Numbered from the stretch's first letter, positions 9,859 to 18,229 are shown. The stretch: 64,000 nt of DNA from Ochrobactrum sp. RH2CCR150 (GCA_014138095.1 JACGXE010000002.1:558001-622000); one strand, 5' to 3'. Numbers and translations are program-made. Notes: generated by a model not told the origin, from the sequence alone.

Positions 9859-10442
9859 GGCGGGTACTCGCATTCTATATAAAGGGCCTGTGTAGCAGGC
9901 GTACTATTTGGTTCCGTTCTATCGGGACCGCTGGTTGCGTTCGTGGTAATTTTTTCTAATTTCTACGCAATTTCTGTAATAATTTTCAATAGAAATTATC
10001 ATGATACTGCGCGCAGCAGTCTCGGACGCTGATGGTGGGGCACCTGTTCAGGTAGTTTCGACCTTGATTCAGATGAGTGAGGCAACGGTTTCGGGACGTT
10101 CGTGCTGTAACAGCTGAATATCCGGAAACAACTGAAACCCATTGAAAAGATTGAAGTCGGGACGCCCAGGAATGCGCTTCCGGCGTATGCAGAGCGCGCG
10201 AGATTAAGTAAAGAATTTTAACCAGTCCTGCAAGGAAAGTAAGAATTTGACCTTAGCTTAAATAAGTAAGTATCGATTCTTTGACGTTCTGCCGCTAAAC
10301 TCCTGGGTCTGTATGGGCGAGAGCACATGTCGAAAACTGCGAGACGCGGTTGCCGGGAAGAATGTGTGCGAGAAAAAGTGGCTGGAGCGCCGGTCTGACT
10401 TGGTCAGTTCAGAACGCGCTTTAAGGGGTGCGGAGCTAAATC
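9859..10442. other. Intergenic region, no gene seen
   Basis: About 580 bases separate the divergent binding-protein and diguanylate-cyclase genes. The stretch near 9940-10000 is AT-rich and contains a small CTGCGCGCAG palindrome at 10007-10016. Frames starting in the 10300s that run into the next gene have no recognisable content. I see no convincing gene or RNA. Confidence 0.5.
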
Positions 10443-11588
10443 TTGGAGCTAGACCAAAACACGCTATTTTTCGCAGCGGGCTTATGTTCGCTTGCGGTGG
10501 CGCTAACGATTTTGAGCGTCTGGTACCAGAACCGTTTGGACAAGTTCCTGCTCTGGGGCTGCCTGGGCATGATCCTGCTCGGCTCTGGCGCAGTGCTCAG
10601 CTATTCGGGTCTTCTCGCTCTCGTTCCCTCTACAGTGATCGCTTTCAGCCTGATGACCGTCGGTTTCGTTTTTCTGTTCGTTGGTGCAAAGCAGATTTCG
10701 GCCCGACGGGTGCCAACAGGTTTTCTCCTTTTGCTGTCCATCGTCGCAATTGGCATTGTTGTGCTGCCCATCCTGTTAGGCTTCGTGGGCGTTGGCATCG
10801 CGACCTTCAATTTTGTCGCGGCATTTCTGCTCTACATCACGGCCAAGGAATATGGCTCGGTCTATCACGAGGCCCCGGTTCCGGTGGTCGGTATGATGAC
10901 GCTCTATCTGCTGACAGCGGTTTCGTTTTTCCTGTGCGGTTCCGTCATTGTCTTTCAACAGCAATGGGTGATGACCAGCCTGCCGAGCAATCTGGCTGAA
11001 GATTTCAATGCCATCATGGCGCTCATCGGCATTACCGGCATCGGGGCGCTATCGCTGACCTTCACGCAATCGCGTATTGCGCGGCGTCATGCCAATGAAG
11101 CGCGCACCGACAGCCTGACGGGCCTGCTCAACCGCCGGGCGCTTTACGACTGTCTGGCGGTCGATGAGATGCGTGCGGGCGATTCTGTGATTGTGTTCGA
11201 TCTGGATGCGTTCAAGTCGATCAATGACAGTCACGGTCATACGGTCGGGGATCGCGTATTGCTGGAATTCGCAAGCATCATCCGTGCCCATGCCGGTCAG
11301 GGCGCGATTATTGCGCGCATCGGCGGTGAGGAATTCGTGCTTATCCTGCGGCAGACCTCCAATGTGAATGTTCTCGCGACTGCTGATAAAATTCGCAAGG
11401 CTTTCGCGGCTGCCTCGTTCGACACGACACGCGATCCATTCAGCACGACCACGAGTGCGGGTATCGCCTTCCTCACGGCGGCTGATTCCGGGTTTGAGAC
11501 CGTTTTCCGTCGTGCCGACGCCGCGCTTTATCGCGCCAAGGATCTGGGCCGTAACCGGATTTGTACCGAGTTGCAGATCGTCGCCTGA
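10443..11588 (+). CDS. Membrane-bound diguanylate cyclase (GGDEF)
   Basis: A 381-residue protein predicted to make cyclic di-GMP at the inner membrane. Residues 6-205 form about six to seven hydrophobic helices, probably an uncharacterised membrane sensor. The GGDEF domain follows: RTDSLTGLLNRRAL, VIVFDLDAFKSINDSHGH and the catalytic GGEEF at 294-298. The RxxD inhibitory site normally five residues before GGEEF is absent (AHAGQGAIIAR), so product inhibition is unlikely. The start is TTG at 10443 with GGAG about eight bases before it; no better in-frame ATG fits the hydrophobic N-terminus. Confidence 0.88.
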   Translation: MELDQNTLFFAAGLCSLAVALTILSVWYQNRLDKFLLWGCLGMILLGSGAVLSYSGLLALVPSTVIAFSLMTVGFVFLFVGAKQISARRVPTGFLLLLSIVAIGIVVLPILLGFVGVGIATFNFVAAFLLYITAKEYGSVYHEAPVPVVGMMTLYLLTAVSFFLCGSVIVFQQQWVMTSLPSNLAEDFNAIMALIGITGIGALSLTFTQSRIARRHANEARTDSLTGLLNRRALYDCLAVDEMRAGDSVIVFDLDAFKSINDSHGHTVGDRVLLEFASIIRAHAGQGAIIARIGGEEFVLILRQTSNVNVLATADKIRKAFAAASFDTTRDPFSTTTSAGIAFLTAADSGFETVFRRADAALYRAKDLGRNRICTELQIVA

Positions 11589-11620
11589 TCGATTTCACAT
11601 GTCTCTGGAAAGGGCTTTAG

Positions 11621-11639
11621 GGCACGTCAAAAACGTGCC
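11621..11639 (+). terminator. Terminator after GGDEF gene
   Basis: Stem GGCACGT / ACGTGCC with a CAAAA loop followed by TTTA, 32 bases after the cyclase stop codon. Confidence 0.6.
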
Positions 11640-11682
11640 TTTACGCCTTACTATGGGGAAATTATCCACGAAGTCTGGTTAT

Positions 11683-11701
11683 TCCTTCCAAATTGGAAGG
11701 A
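11683..11701. promoter_or_regulatory. 19-bp inverted repeat upstream of DoxX gene
   Basis: TCCTTCCAA-A-TTGGAAGGA is a perfect 9+1+9 palindrome about 90 bases before the DoxX start. It has no U-tract and is a plausible operator for a dimeric regulator; none is identified. Confidence 0.45.
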
Positions 11702-11788
11702 GTTAGCTTCATTCTGCCCGACTAATCAACGAGCGCTTTTTTTGAGATTGTCCGTTTCAACAATCACTGTTTTGAAACGAGGTTCATC

Positions 11789-12196
11789 GTGATCGACAAT
11801 CGTACCGCGCCTTATGCGATCTTCATTCTGCGTCTCGCACTCGGCATTCTGTTCCTGGCCCATGCGGGTCTGAAACTCTTCGTCTTCACCCCTGCCGGAA
11901 CGGCTGCCTTCTTCGGATCGCTCGGCCTGCCGGGCTGGTTCGCCTATGTCACCATCCTCTGGGAAATTATCGGTGCCGTCGCGCTGATCATCGGCGTCTA
12001 TCCGCGTGTTGCGGCGGCTGCTCTGATCCCGATCCTGCTCGGTGCGATCTTCACGGTCCACGGCGCAGCCGGCTTCTTCTTCACCAATGCCAATGGCGGT
12101 TGGGAATTCCCGGCATTCTGGATTGTCGGTCTTGCCGTGGTGGCGCTTGCAGGCAACGGCGCTTTTGCGTTGAAGCCGGGCGCATCCGCAAACTGA
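11789..12196 (+). CDS. DoxX family membrane protein
   Basis: A 135-residue protein with four TM helices, matching the DoxX family (YqjF in E. coli, MhqP in Bacillus), implicated in quinone or redox stress. The start is GTG with ACGAGG six bases before it. Motifs are RLALGILFLAHAGLKLFVFTPAGTAAFFGSLGLPGW at TM1 and the ILWEIIGAVALIIGVYPRVAA TM2 region. The next gene is a glutathionyl-hydroquinone reductase; the same pair (yqjF-yqjG) is adjacent in E. coli, supporting a shared role in quinone handling. Confidence 0.88.
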   Translation: MIDNRTAPYAIFILRLALGILFLAHAGLKLFVFTPAGTAAFFGSLGLPGWFAYVTILWEIIGAVALIIGVYPRVAAAALIPILLGAIFTVHGAAGFFFTNANGGWEFPAFWIVGLAVVALAGNGAFALKPGASAN

Positions 12197-12278
12197 CAAC
12201 AAAACGCACTGTTCCGCAATGCGGGGAGGTGGCCTATGCTCCTCTCCGCACTTCCCCCGATCATCAAGGATACATGCC

Positions 12279-13247
12279 ATGCTCGTAGACGGAAAATGGA
12301 CTGAAGACTGGCAACCGGTCCAGGCCAAGGATGAAAAAGGCGGCTTCGTGCGCCAGATTTCCGGCTTCCGTAACTGGGTCACCCCGGACGGCAGCGCGGG
12401 TCCGACCGGCGAGGCGGGCTTCAAAGCCGAGCCCGACCGCTACCATCTCTACGTCGCCTATATCTGTCCCTGGGCGTCGCGCACGCTGATCGCGCGAAAG
12501 CTGAAAGGGCTGGATAAGCTCATTTCAATCTCCGTCGTGGAGCCAGCGTTGACGGATCAGGGTTGGCGTTTCGGTGACTATCCGGGTTCCAACCGTGATA
12601 GCCTCAACGGCGCGACCTATATGCATGAGCTTTATACCAAAGCCGACACCCACTATACGGGACGCGCCACCGTGCCGGTTTTGTGGGACAAAAAGACGAA
12701 AACCATCGTCAATAATGAATCTGCCGATATTGTCCGCATGTTCAATACCGGCTTTGGCGATCTCGCCAATAACGATGTCGACCTTTACCCGGAGCCTTTG
12801 CGTGCGGAAATCGATGCGCTGAACGAGCATATCTATCCAAGCCTGAACAATGGCGTCTATCGGGCCGGTTTTGCCACCACGCAGATTGCCTATGATGAAG
12901 CTTTCCGCGATGTGTTCCGCACGCTGGACGAGCTGGAAACCCGCCTTTCAGGCGATGGACCATTCTTGTTCGGGGATCGCTTCACCGAAACGGATATCCG
13001 CCTGTTCGTTACTCTGGTGCGCTTCGATGCGGCCTATCACGGCCTGTTCAAGTGCAATCTGCGGCGGCTGGTTGACTACTCCGCGCTCAGCATCTGGCTG
13101 ACGCGCATTCTGGATATTCCCGGCATTCGCGAAACGGTCAATATCGATCACATCAAGCGCGGCTACTATTCCATCAAGGCGCTGAACCCCACCGGAATTG
13201 TGCCGCTTGGGCCAGATTTGCCGGGGTTGGCTCCGGTTCACATTTGA
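12279..13247 (+). CDS. Glutathionyl-hydroquinone reductase (Xi-class GST, YqjG/ECM4 type)
   Basis: Reduces glutathionyl-hydroquinones back to hydroquinones with glutathione in the cytoplasm. The 322-residue protein starts MLVDGKWTEDW at ATG 12279; upstream in-frame sequence is not conserved. It has the catalytic Cys in YICPWASR, the NNESADIVRMFN signature and a C-terminal all-helical GST domain with FTETDIRLFVTLVRFD. Length matches the family. It is probably cotranscribed with DoxX, and the following hydrolase gene overlaps its stop codon as TTGA. Confidence 0.92.
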   Translation: MLVDGKWTEDWQPVQAKDEKGGFVRQISGFRNWVTPDGSAGPTGEAGFKAEPDRYHLYVAYICPWASRTLIARKLKGLDKLISISVVEPALTDQGWRFGDYPGSNRDSLNGATYMHELYTKADTHYTGRATVPVLWDKKTKTIVNNESADIVRMFNTGFGDLANNDVDLYPEPLRAEIDALNEHIYPSLNNGVYRAGFATTQIAYDEAFRDVFRTLDELETRLSGDGPFLFGDRFTETDIRLFVTLVRFDAAYHGLFKCNLRRLVDYSALSIWLTRILDIPGIRETVNIDHIKRGYYSIKALNPTGIVPLGPDLPGLAPVHI

Positions 13248-13873
13248 AAGTGAATGACAGACAGATGCATTCTTTGATTATCTTTCTCCACGGTGTCGGC
13301 AGTCGCGGGGCGGACCTCGCTTCGCTTGGCGAGTTCTGGGCCGATGCCTTGCCCGGCGCGGCGTTCGCAGCACCGGATGCGCCCTTTCTCTTCGATCAGG
13401 GCGGTAATGGGCGTCAATGGTTCAGCGTCAGCGGTGTTACGCCCGCCAATCGCCCGCAGCGAATTGTCGAGGCGCGTGCGGCTTTTGATGAAACTCTGAC
13501 GCGGATCATTGGCGAGCATGGCTTTACCGATAAGCTCGACCGTGTAGTGCTCGTCGGTTTTTCCCAAGGCGCGATCATGTCGCTTGATGCGCTTGTTTCG
13601 GGTCGCTGGCCCGTTGCCGCCGTGGTTGCCTTTTCCGGCAGACTGGCTTCGCCGGAACCTTTCACACCGACACTTGCGACACAGGCCCTGCTGGTGCATG
13701 GCAGCGCCGATCCGGTCATTCCGGCAAGCGAATCCGAAAGCGCAAATGCGCGCCTTGCCGGTATCGGTGTGAACTCCACCTGCCATATTCTGCGCGGCGT
13801 CGGGCATACGATATCGTCTGAAGGCGCGGTCATGGCTGCCGCGTTCTTGCGGTCTGTTTTGAAGCTTGGATAA
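13244..13873 (+). CDS. Alpha/beta hydrolase, phospholipase/carboxylesterase family (COG0400, MhqD-like)
   Basis: A 209-residue serine hydrolase. The oxyanion region is LIIFLHGVGSRG, the nucleophile elbow GFSQGA, the acid GSADPVI and the histidine GVGHTI, so the triad is complete. The start is uncertain: TTG 13244 overlaps the previous stop codon, GTG 13250 and ATG 13265 (MHSLIIFL) are alternatives and none has a strong ribosome binding site. In Bacillus the related MhqD is part of the quinone-responsive regulon together with a DoxX protein, which fits this context. The natural substrate is unknown. Confidence 0.85.
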   Translation: MKVNDRQMHSLIIFLHGVGSRGADLASLGEFWADALPGAAFAAPDAPFLFDQGGNGRQWFSVSGVTPANRPQRIVEARAAFDETLTRIIGEHGFTDKLDRVVLVGFSQGAIMSLDALVSGRWPVAAVVAFSGRLASPEPFTPTLATQALLVHGSADPVIPASESESANARLAGIGVNSTCHILRGVGHTISSEGAVMAAAFLRSVLKLG

Positions 13874-13935
13874 TTTCCAGATTAAGCTATTTTCCTGCCT
13901 TGTGAGACGGAAAACAGCTGGAATGGAAGTAATCA

Positions 13936-14853
13936 ATGGATCGGCTTGATTGCGAGCGCATGTTTGTTGCTGTGCTGGATACGGGCAGTTTTTCTGCGGC
14001 GGCGCAGCGGCTTGGTACAAGCAGCGGTCAGGCATCCAAACTCGTATCACGGCTGGAGGCTGATCTTGGCGTTCAGCTTATCAAGCGCACCACGCGCGCC
14101 TTGTCGCCGACCGAGGTTGGATACGCCTATTATGAGCGCATGAAGGGTCTGTTACAGGACTTTGACGCGCTCGAAGCCTCGGCGCGCAACGCATCGGGTG
14201 CCCCCACCGGGCGTATTAGGCTGACAGCGCCGATGTCATTCGGCACCTTGAGGCTGACGCCAGTATTGCTGAAATTTGCGCAGTCTTTTCCCGATATCCA
14301 GATCGATGTTAGCTTTTCAGACCGCGTTGTCAGTCTGGTTGATGAGGGGTTCGATATCGGGGTGCGGATCGGTAAGCCGCTCGATAGCAGCCTCATTGCC
14401 CGCAGGCTATGCGATGCCCGGGTGGTTCTTGTTGCCGCGCCGTCCTATCTCGCCGAGCACAGAGCGCCGGCTCACCCGCAAGATCTGACACAGCATAGCT
14501 GCATAATCGATACGAATTTCCGCGATCCCTATGTCTGGCGTTTCGCGCCGCAGAGCGGGGGCGATGCCGAGGCGGTCAATGTCACAGGCCGTTTGCATTT
14601 TTCCAATGGCGAGGCTTGTCTCAATGCGGCGCTGGCCGGATTGGGCATTGCGCATGTGCCGACATTCATCGCCGGTCCATCCATCCGCGAAGGGCGGGTT
14701 CAGCGCGTTTTGGGAGAATTTGAAAGCAAGCCGCTTGGCATTCATGCGGTCTATCCGCCAGCGCGCCATCTGGCGATCAAGGTGCGAACTCTGGTTGACT
14801 ATCTGGCGGAGTGTTTTCGCGGCGAGCCCGATTGGGATCGCGGCTGGGATTAA
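13936..14853 (+). CDS. LysR family transcriptional regulator
   Basis: A 305-residue LTTR of the CrgA/DmlR-like subgroup. The N-terminal winged HTH reads FVAVLDTGSFSAAAQRLGTSSGQASKLVSRLEADLG with LIKRTTRALSPTEVG, and residues 90-300 form the effector-binding domain (RIRLTAPMSFG, DEGFDIGVRIG, AALAGLGIAHVP). It starts at ATG 13936 with GGAAG upstream. It follows the DoxX-GST-hydrolase genes on the same strand by 62 bases and may regulate them, although LTTRs are more often divergent from their targets. The effector is unknown. Confidence 0.9.
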   Translation: MDRLDCERMFVAVLDTGSFSAAAQRLGTSSGQASKLVSRLEADLGVQLIKRTTRALSPTEVGYAYYERMKGLLQDFDALEASARNASGAPTGRIRLTAPMSFGTLRLTPVLLKFAQSFPDIQIDVSFSDRVVSLVDEGFDIGVRIGKPLDSSLIARRLCDARVVLVAAPSYLAEHRAPAHPQDLTQHSCIIDTNFRDPYVWRFAPQSGGDAEAVNVTGRLHFSNGEACLNAALAGLGIAHVPTFIAGPSIREGRVQRVLGEFESKPLGIHAVYPPARHLAIKVRTLVDYLAECFRGEPDWDRGWD

Positions 14854-14858
14854 AATGT

Positions 14859-14883
14859 TATGCCCGCCGAGAAGGCGGGCATA
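14859..14883. terminator. Bidirectional terminator
   Basis: Stem TATGCCCGCC / GGCGGGCATA with a GAGAA loop between the convergent LysR and methyltransferase genes. It can serve both strands. Confidence 0.7.
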
Positions 14884-14900
14884 TAGCGGGCTATTTCGTA

Positions 14901-15842
14901 TCAGGCTTCGAAGCGACTGACTTCAAGTCCGGTGCCGATTGGCAGAAGCACACTGCCGATGCCCGGCTTGGCCCTGATGGCTTCGCCATAGCGTTGAAGA
15001 TTTTCACCGCCGGGTCGGATCATATTGTCCGCCACGACAATCGCGCCGTTATTGAGCTTCGGATAGAAAGCTTCAAGGCACGGAACGTACAGGTCTTTCC
15101 AAAGATCGAGGAAAACAAGGTCGACCTTTTCCGGTAGCGCTTCGATCATCGCGACGGCATCGCCAATCCTGAAATCGATATGGTCGGCCAGACCAGCCTT
15201 CGTTGCCATTTCCTTTGCAAAGTCGGACTTGTAGCTGTGGAGCTCCATGGTGATCAGCTTGCCGCCGGTGGCGCGCGCCGCTTCACCGAGCCAGATGCCT
15301 GAATAGCCGAACGAGGTGCCGATTTCGAGGATAGTCGGCTTGTGCAGGCTTCGCGCCAGCGTGTTGAGAAAACGTCCCGTGTCGGGACCGATAGCGCGCA
15401 TGCGCATATCCTGCCCGCCATCGCGGCCGCCTGTCGCTTCGATGCGGGGCTCATCACGCTCCTCACGCTGACGCGCATGATATTCATCGAGGACAGCCTG
15501 TACCTTCTTGTCCAGCATATGCTCGCCAACAGTCAGCTTGCGCCACTGGATGGCAAGCTCTTCGCGGAAGGCAAAGCGCACCAGATGCCGTTCGACGACA
15601 TCCTGCAATTGCGACAGCGAAGGCTGGTCTGGCGAGGTAAGGGCAAGATGCAGAAATTGGTCATCGGCGCGCAACCGGCATTCGCCGATGGGAAAGCTGA
15701 TTTGTCCCGCCTCCGGATCGAAGGTGACCGGCAGCTTATGCGCAAAGTGCTTGGCAAGCTGCTGTAAATAGCGGCTGGCGTGAGTGGTCGCGATAGCTGC
15801 CGCGGATTCCGCGGCAGCACTGGTCGAAAGGGGAGCATTCAT
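14901..15842 (-). CDS. DUF2218 domain fused to SAM-dependent O-methyltransferase
   Basis: A 313-residue two-domain protein. Residues about 15-110 match DUF2218 (ATTHASRYLQQLAKHFAHK, IGECRLRADDQFLHL), a small domain often associated with siderophore-interacting proteins. Residues about 145-310 form a class I O-methyltransferase of the CmcI/COG4122 type with ILEIGTSFGYSGIWL (SAM motif I), LITMELHSYKSDFA, VDLVFLDLWKDLY and NNGAIVVADNMI. The methyl acceptor is unknown. Its start overlaps the stop of the PadR regulator gene by one base, so the two form an operon. A link to metal or siderophore homeostasis is inferred from the DUF2218 domain and the YqjI-like regulator. Confidence 0.85.
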   Translation of the reverse strand: MNAPLSTSAAAESAAAIATTHASRYLQQLAKHFAHKLPVTFDPEAGQISFPIGECRLRADDQFLHLALTSPDQPSLSQLQDVVERHLVRFAFREELAIQWRKLTVGEHMLDKKVQAVLDEYHARQREERDEPRIEATGGRDGGQDMRMRAIGPDTGRFLNTLARSLHKPTILEIGTSFGYSGIWLGEAARATGGKLITMELHSYKSDFAKEMATKAGLADHIDFRIGDAVAMIEALPEKVDLVFLDLWKDLYVPCLEAFYPKLNNGAIVVADNMIRPGGENLQRYGEAIRAKPGIGSVLLPIGTGLEVSRFEA

Positions 15843-16549
15843 CAGCTTTCCTCCACAATCCGCGTGGCTTCCTTGAGAGCAGCCACGATTGCTTCGGCGC
15901 TTGCGGCATCCATTGGACCACGATGCAGTCTTTGACGAACGGTCGCCTTCAGACTTTTCAGCGCATGGATGACCTCATGCGGCATGCCGCCATTGTGTTC
16001 GGCAAAGCTGTTTATTCTGCTCAACAGAGCATCGGCAGCGGCGCGGTTCGCGACCAGAAAGGCCTCGCCTTCCGCCGTGATGCGATTGAGCTTTTTGCCT
16101 GAATCACCCGGTTCGGTGACGGTGTAACCCATATCCTCGAGCCATGAGAGTGTCGGATAAATCACGCCGGGGCTTGGCGTATAGACGCCTTGCAACCGTT
16201 CGGAGATATCCTTGATCAACTCATAACCGTGGCGGGGCCGTTCGGCGATCATCGAGAGGACGAGCAGGCGTAAATCGCCATAGTCGAAGATGCGTTCGCG
16301 ACGGTGACCGCCTCGGCCACCACGCCGTTCGCCTCGACGTTCATCATGCTCGCCTAATGGGTGTTCGGCGTGGGGATGATCGCCGCGATGACGGCCAGGT
16401 CCACCAAAAGGACCTCCCCAACGCCCGCCTCTGGGGTCGCCCCAATGATCGCCCCCATGGTGGCCATGGCGTCCGTGACGATGGTGGGTTTCTTCTTGTT
16501 CCGGATTTTCTGGACGGCGATCCGGATCGCCATTTCTTGTGTTTGTCAT
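15842..16549 (-). CDS. PadR family regulator, YqjI-like with His-rich N-terminus
   Basis: About 235 residues. The first ~85 are disordered and rich in His, Gly, Arg and Asp (HHRHGRHGHHGG and further His), then a PadR winged helix with FDYGDLRLLVLSMIAERPRHGYELIKDI and YTPSPGVIYPTLSWLEDMGY. This architecture and sequence closely resemble E. coli YqjI, a nickel-responsive repressor of the ferric reductase gene yqjH. Metal sensing is therefore likely. ATG 16549 is chosen; GTG 16555 is possible. Two palindromes sharing GATATATCGA lie just upstream, probable autoregulatory operators. The gene leads the DUF2218-methyltransferase operon. Confidence 0.88.
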   Translation of the reverse strand: MTNTRNGDPDRRPENPEQEETHHRHGRHGHHGGDHWGDPRGGRWGGPFGGPGRHRGDHPHAEHPLGEHDERRGERRGGRGGHRRERIFDYGDLRLLVLSMIAERPRHGYELIKDISERLQGVYTPSPGVIYPTLSWLEDMGYTVTEPGDSGKKLNRITAEGEAFLVANRAAADALLSRINSFAEHNGGMPHEVIHALKSLKATVRQRLHRGPMDAASAEAIVAALKEATRIVEES

Positions 16550-16565
16550 GACCACAAGATAAATC

Positions 16566-16594
16566 TCGATATATCGAAAAACAAGATATATCGA
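16566..16594. promoter_or_regulatory. Twin palindromic operator candidate for the PadR regulator
   Basis: TCGATATATCGA (16566-16577, perfect 12-bp palindrome) and AAGATATATCGA (16583-16594) share GATATATCGA at 17-bp spacing. They occupy the 77-base gap between the TetR stop and the PadR start. Confidence 0.55.
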
Positions 16595-16626
16595 AATAAA
16601 TTTTTCGTAATGTTTTTTGACGCCCG

Positions 16627-17307
16627 TCAGGTGAACAAAAGATCGACCTGCGCCTCGAACATGGTTGCGGTGTCGATCAGGTTGTCCTGTCCAAGCAGGC
16701 CGTTATGGACAATGCCCATCCACACGGGCGCGGTGAGCAGGTGGGGATAGGCTTTCAGGATAGTGCCCTTCAGCTCGCCGCGTTCTTCGGCCACGTCGAT
16801 CAGCCAGCGTATCCGTTCCAGAAACGGCTCGTAGACTTTGGTGCGATAAACTTCCGTGAGATAGGGAAAGGCGTGGCCTTCAGCGAGTACAAGCCGCGCC
16901 ACGGTTGCGCGTCCCTTGTCTTCAATGGTTCGCATCACCGGGATCATCGTGCGTTTGCAATAGTCGGAAACCCGCTCGTCTGGCCGGATGGGAAAGTTTT
17001 CAATTTCGCCAAGCGGGTTGGTGACGATATCGCGGACGATACCGGCAAAGAGGTCCTCTTTCGTGTCGAAATAGCGATAAGCGGTGCCTTTCGCGAGGCT
17101 CGCGCGCTCGGCGATACCGGCCATGGTCGCGTTGGCATAGCCCTTGTCGAGGAACTCCCGCATCGCAGACCGGATGATCATTTTGCGGGTTCGCGCGGTT
17201 TTTTCGGGGCTGGGACCGCGTGTTCTGGGCGCCTTCACCACTATGCGAGGCTGGGCCTCTTGCGCTTCAGCACGATTGGTCTTCGGATTAGGGACCATGG
17301 CTGTCAT
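16627..17307 (-). CDS. TetR/AcrR family transcriptional regulator
   Basis: A 226-residue repressor-type protein. After a ~35-residue basic/proline-rich extension (APRTRGPSPEKTARTRK), the HTH reads FLDKGYANATMAGIAERASLAKGTAYRYFDTKEDLF, the classic TetR signature with YRYF. The C-terminal helical domain resembles the TetR_C group seen in AcrR-like regulators. The ligand and targets are unknown; the downstream PadR operon is on the same strand but has its own candidate operators. ATG 17307 or 17298 are both possible starts. Confidence 0.88.
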   Translation of the reverse strand: MTAMVPNPKTNRAEAQEAQPRIVVKAPRTRGPSPEKTARTRKMIIRSAMREFLDKGYANATMAGIAERASLAKGTAYRYFDTKEDLFAGIVRDIVTNPLGEIENFPIRPDERVSDYCKRTMIPVMRTIEDKGRATVARLVLAEGHAFPYLTEVYRTKVYEPFLERIRWLIDVAEERGELKGTILKAYPHLLTAPVWMGIVHNGLLGQDNLIDTATMFEAQVDLLFT

Positions 17308-17639
17308 CCTCTCTTCATTGCATAGTCATGTCAAAGCAGCTTGCCAAACGTTCCTCCATTTGAATGGGTGATTGCTGCGGTTGCTCCTGACATAAGTTGT
17401 TACGTATTACGCTGCACAAGACCATTGCACTTTCTTGCCGAAAATAATTTACGTGCGATATTGTGTTTAATCGCAATTGCAAGAAGTTTGATAATCCGTC
17501 AATTTCGTGTCGTTGCTTGAGCAATCGCGGAATTTTTATGGATTTTCTATAGGAAGAATTCTTTTCTTGAAAAGTTATCTGCGACGATCGAAGCTTAAAA
17601 CATGCTATTCTCGATCATGGTCGAATATAGAGCATGGAT
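17308..17639. other. Intergenic region, no gene seen
   Basis: About 330 AT-rich bases between the TetR start and the broken GNAT gene. A short inverted repeat CTTTTC-TT-GAAAAG lies at 17561-17574. No open frame of credible content was found. Confidence 0.5.
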
Positions 17640-18149
17640 CTAATATAGCGTGATCGCATAAAACTTCGAGTCCACGGCCATGACGGGAAAACTTTCGGGC
17701 AGGGTGCTGCGCTCCACTTCGGTAAAGCCGTTCTTCTCATAGAAGCGGTGCGCGCCGAGAAATTTGTCGGTGGTTCCAAGATAGATGCGGCGAATGTTGT
17801 TTTCTCCCGCGTGGACGAGCAGGGCTGACAGCAGTTTACTTGCAGTGCCGATGCCGGAACCGCGATAGGGCGCAGCGACGAACATTTTCCGCAAGGCGGC
17901 TTCATTGTTGCCGATATCCTTGAGCGCGATTGTGCCGACGACCTGTCCGTCATGCTCCGCAACCCAGAATTCTCAGGCGCCAGATCGATAGAAACTGTCG
18001 ACGGCATTCAGGTCAGGCTGGTCCTGCGCTGTGATAGCGATGCCATATTCTTCCTGCTGGATCGGCAGAATGACGGAGAAAACGCCTTCCAGATCATTCT
18101 GTTGAAACGGGCGAACGGTGACGGAAGCGGGTGCAGCTGTGTCGGTCAT
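17640..18149 (-). pseudogene. GNAT N-acetyltransferase interrupted by an in-frame TGA
   Basis: The reverse strand from ATG 18149 reads a continuous GNAT fold of 169 codons except for a TGA at codon 59 (17973-17975), between FYRSGA and EFWVAEHDG. Downstream, in the same frame, are VVGTIALKDIG, the acetyl-CoA loop MFVAAPYRGSGIGTASKLL and FYEKNGFTEVER, so the rest is intact. A single base change would restore a Gly codon (GGA), as expected at this position. Either the gene is freshly inactivated, the base is a sequencing error, or a shorter C-terminal piece from ATG 17894 is made, which would lack the first strands. No selenocysteine context is evident. Confidence 0.8.
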
Positions 18150-18229
18150 GGGGAACGATTCATCAGAGGAAGGGATAGCGGAATGTTATCCCAAAAGCAG
18201 TCGAGATCAATTGGTTCTCATCATGATCT

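Noticed and set aside
10313..10999. Plus-strand frame overlapping the diguanylate cyclase start
   Set aside because: The content is Arg/Ser/Gly-rich without motifs, while the cyclase frame shows clear TM helices and GGEEF.
17973..17975. Selenocysteine at the GNAT TGA codon
   Set aside because: GNAT enzymes do not use selenocysteine, the position normally carries a small residue outside any active site, and no SECIS-like hairpin is evident just after it.
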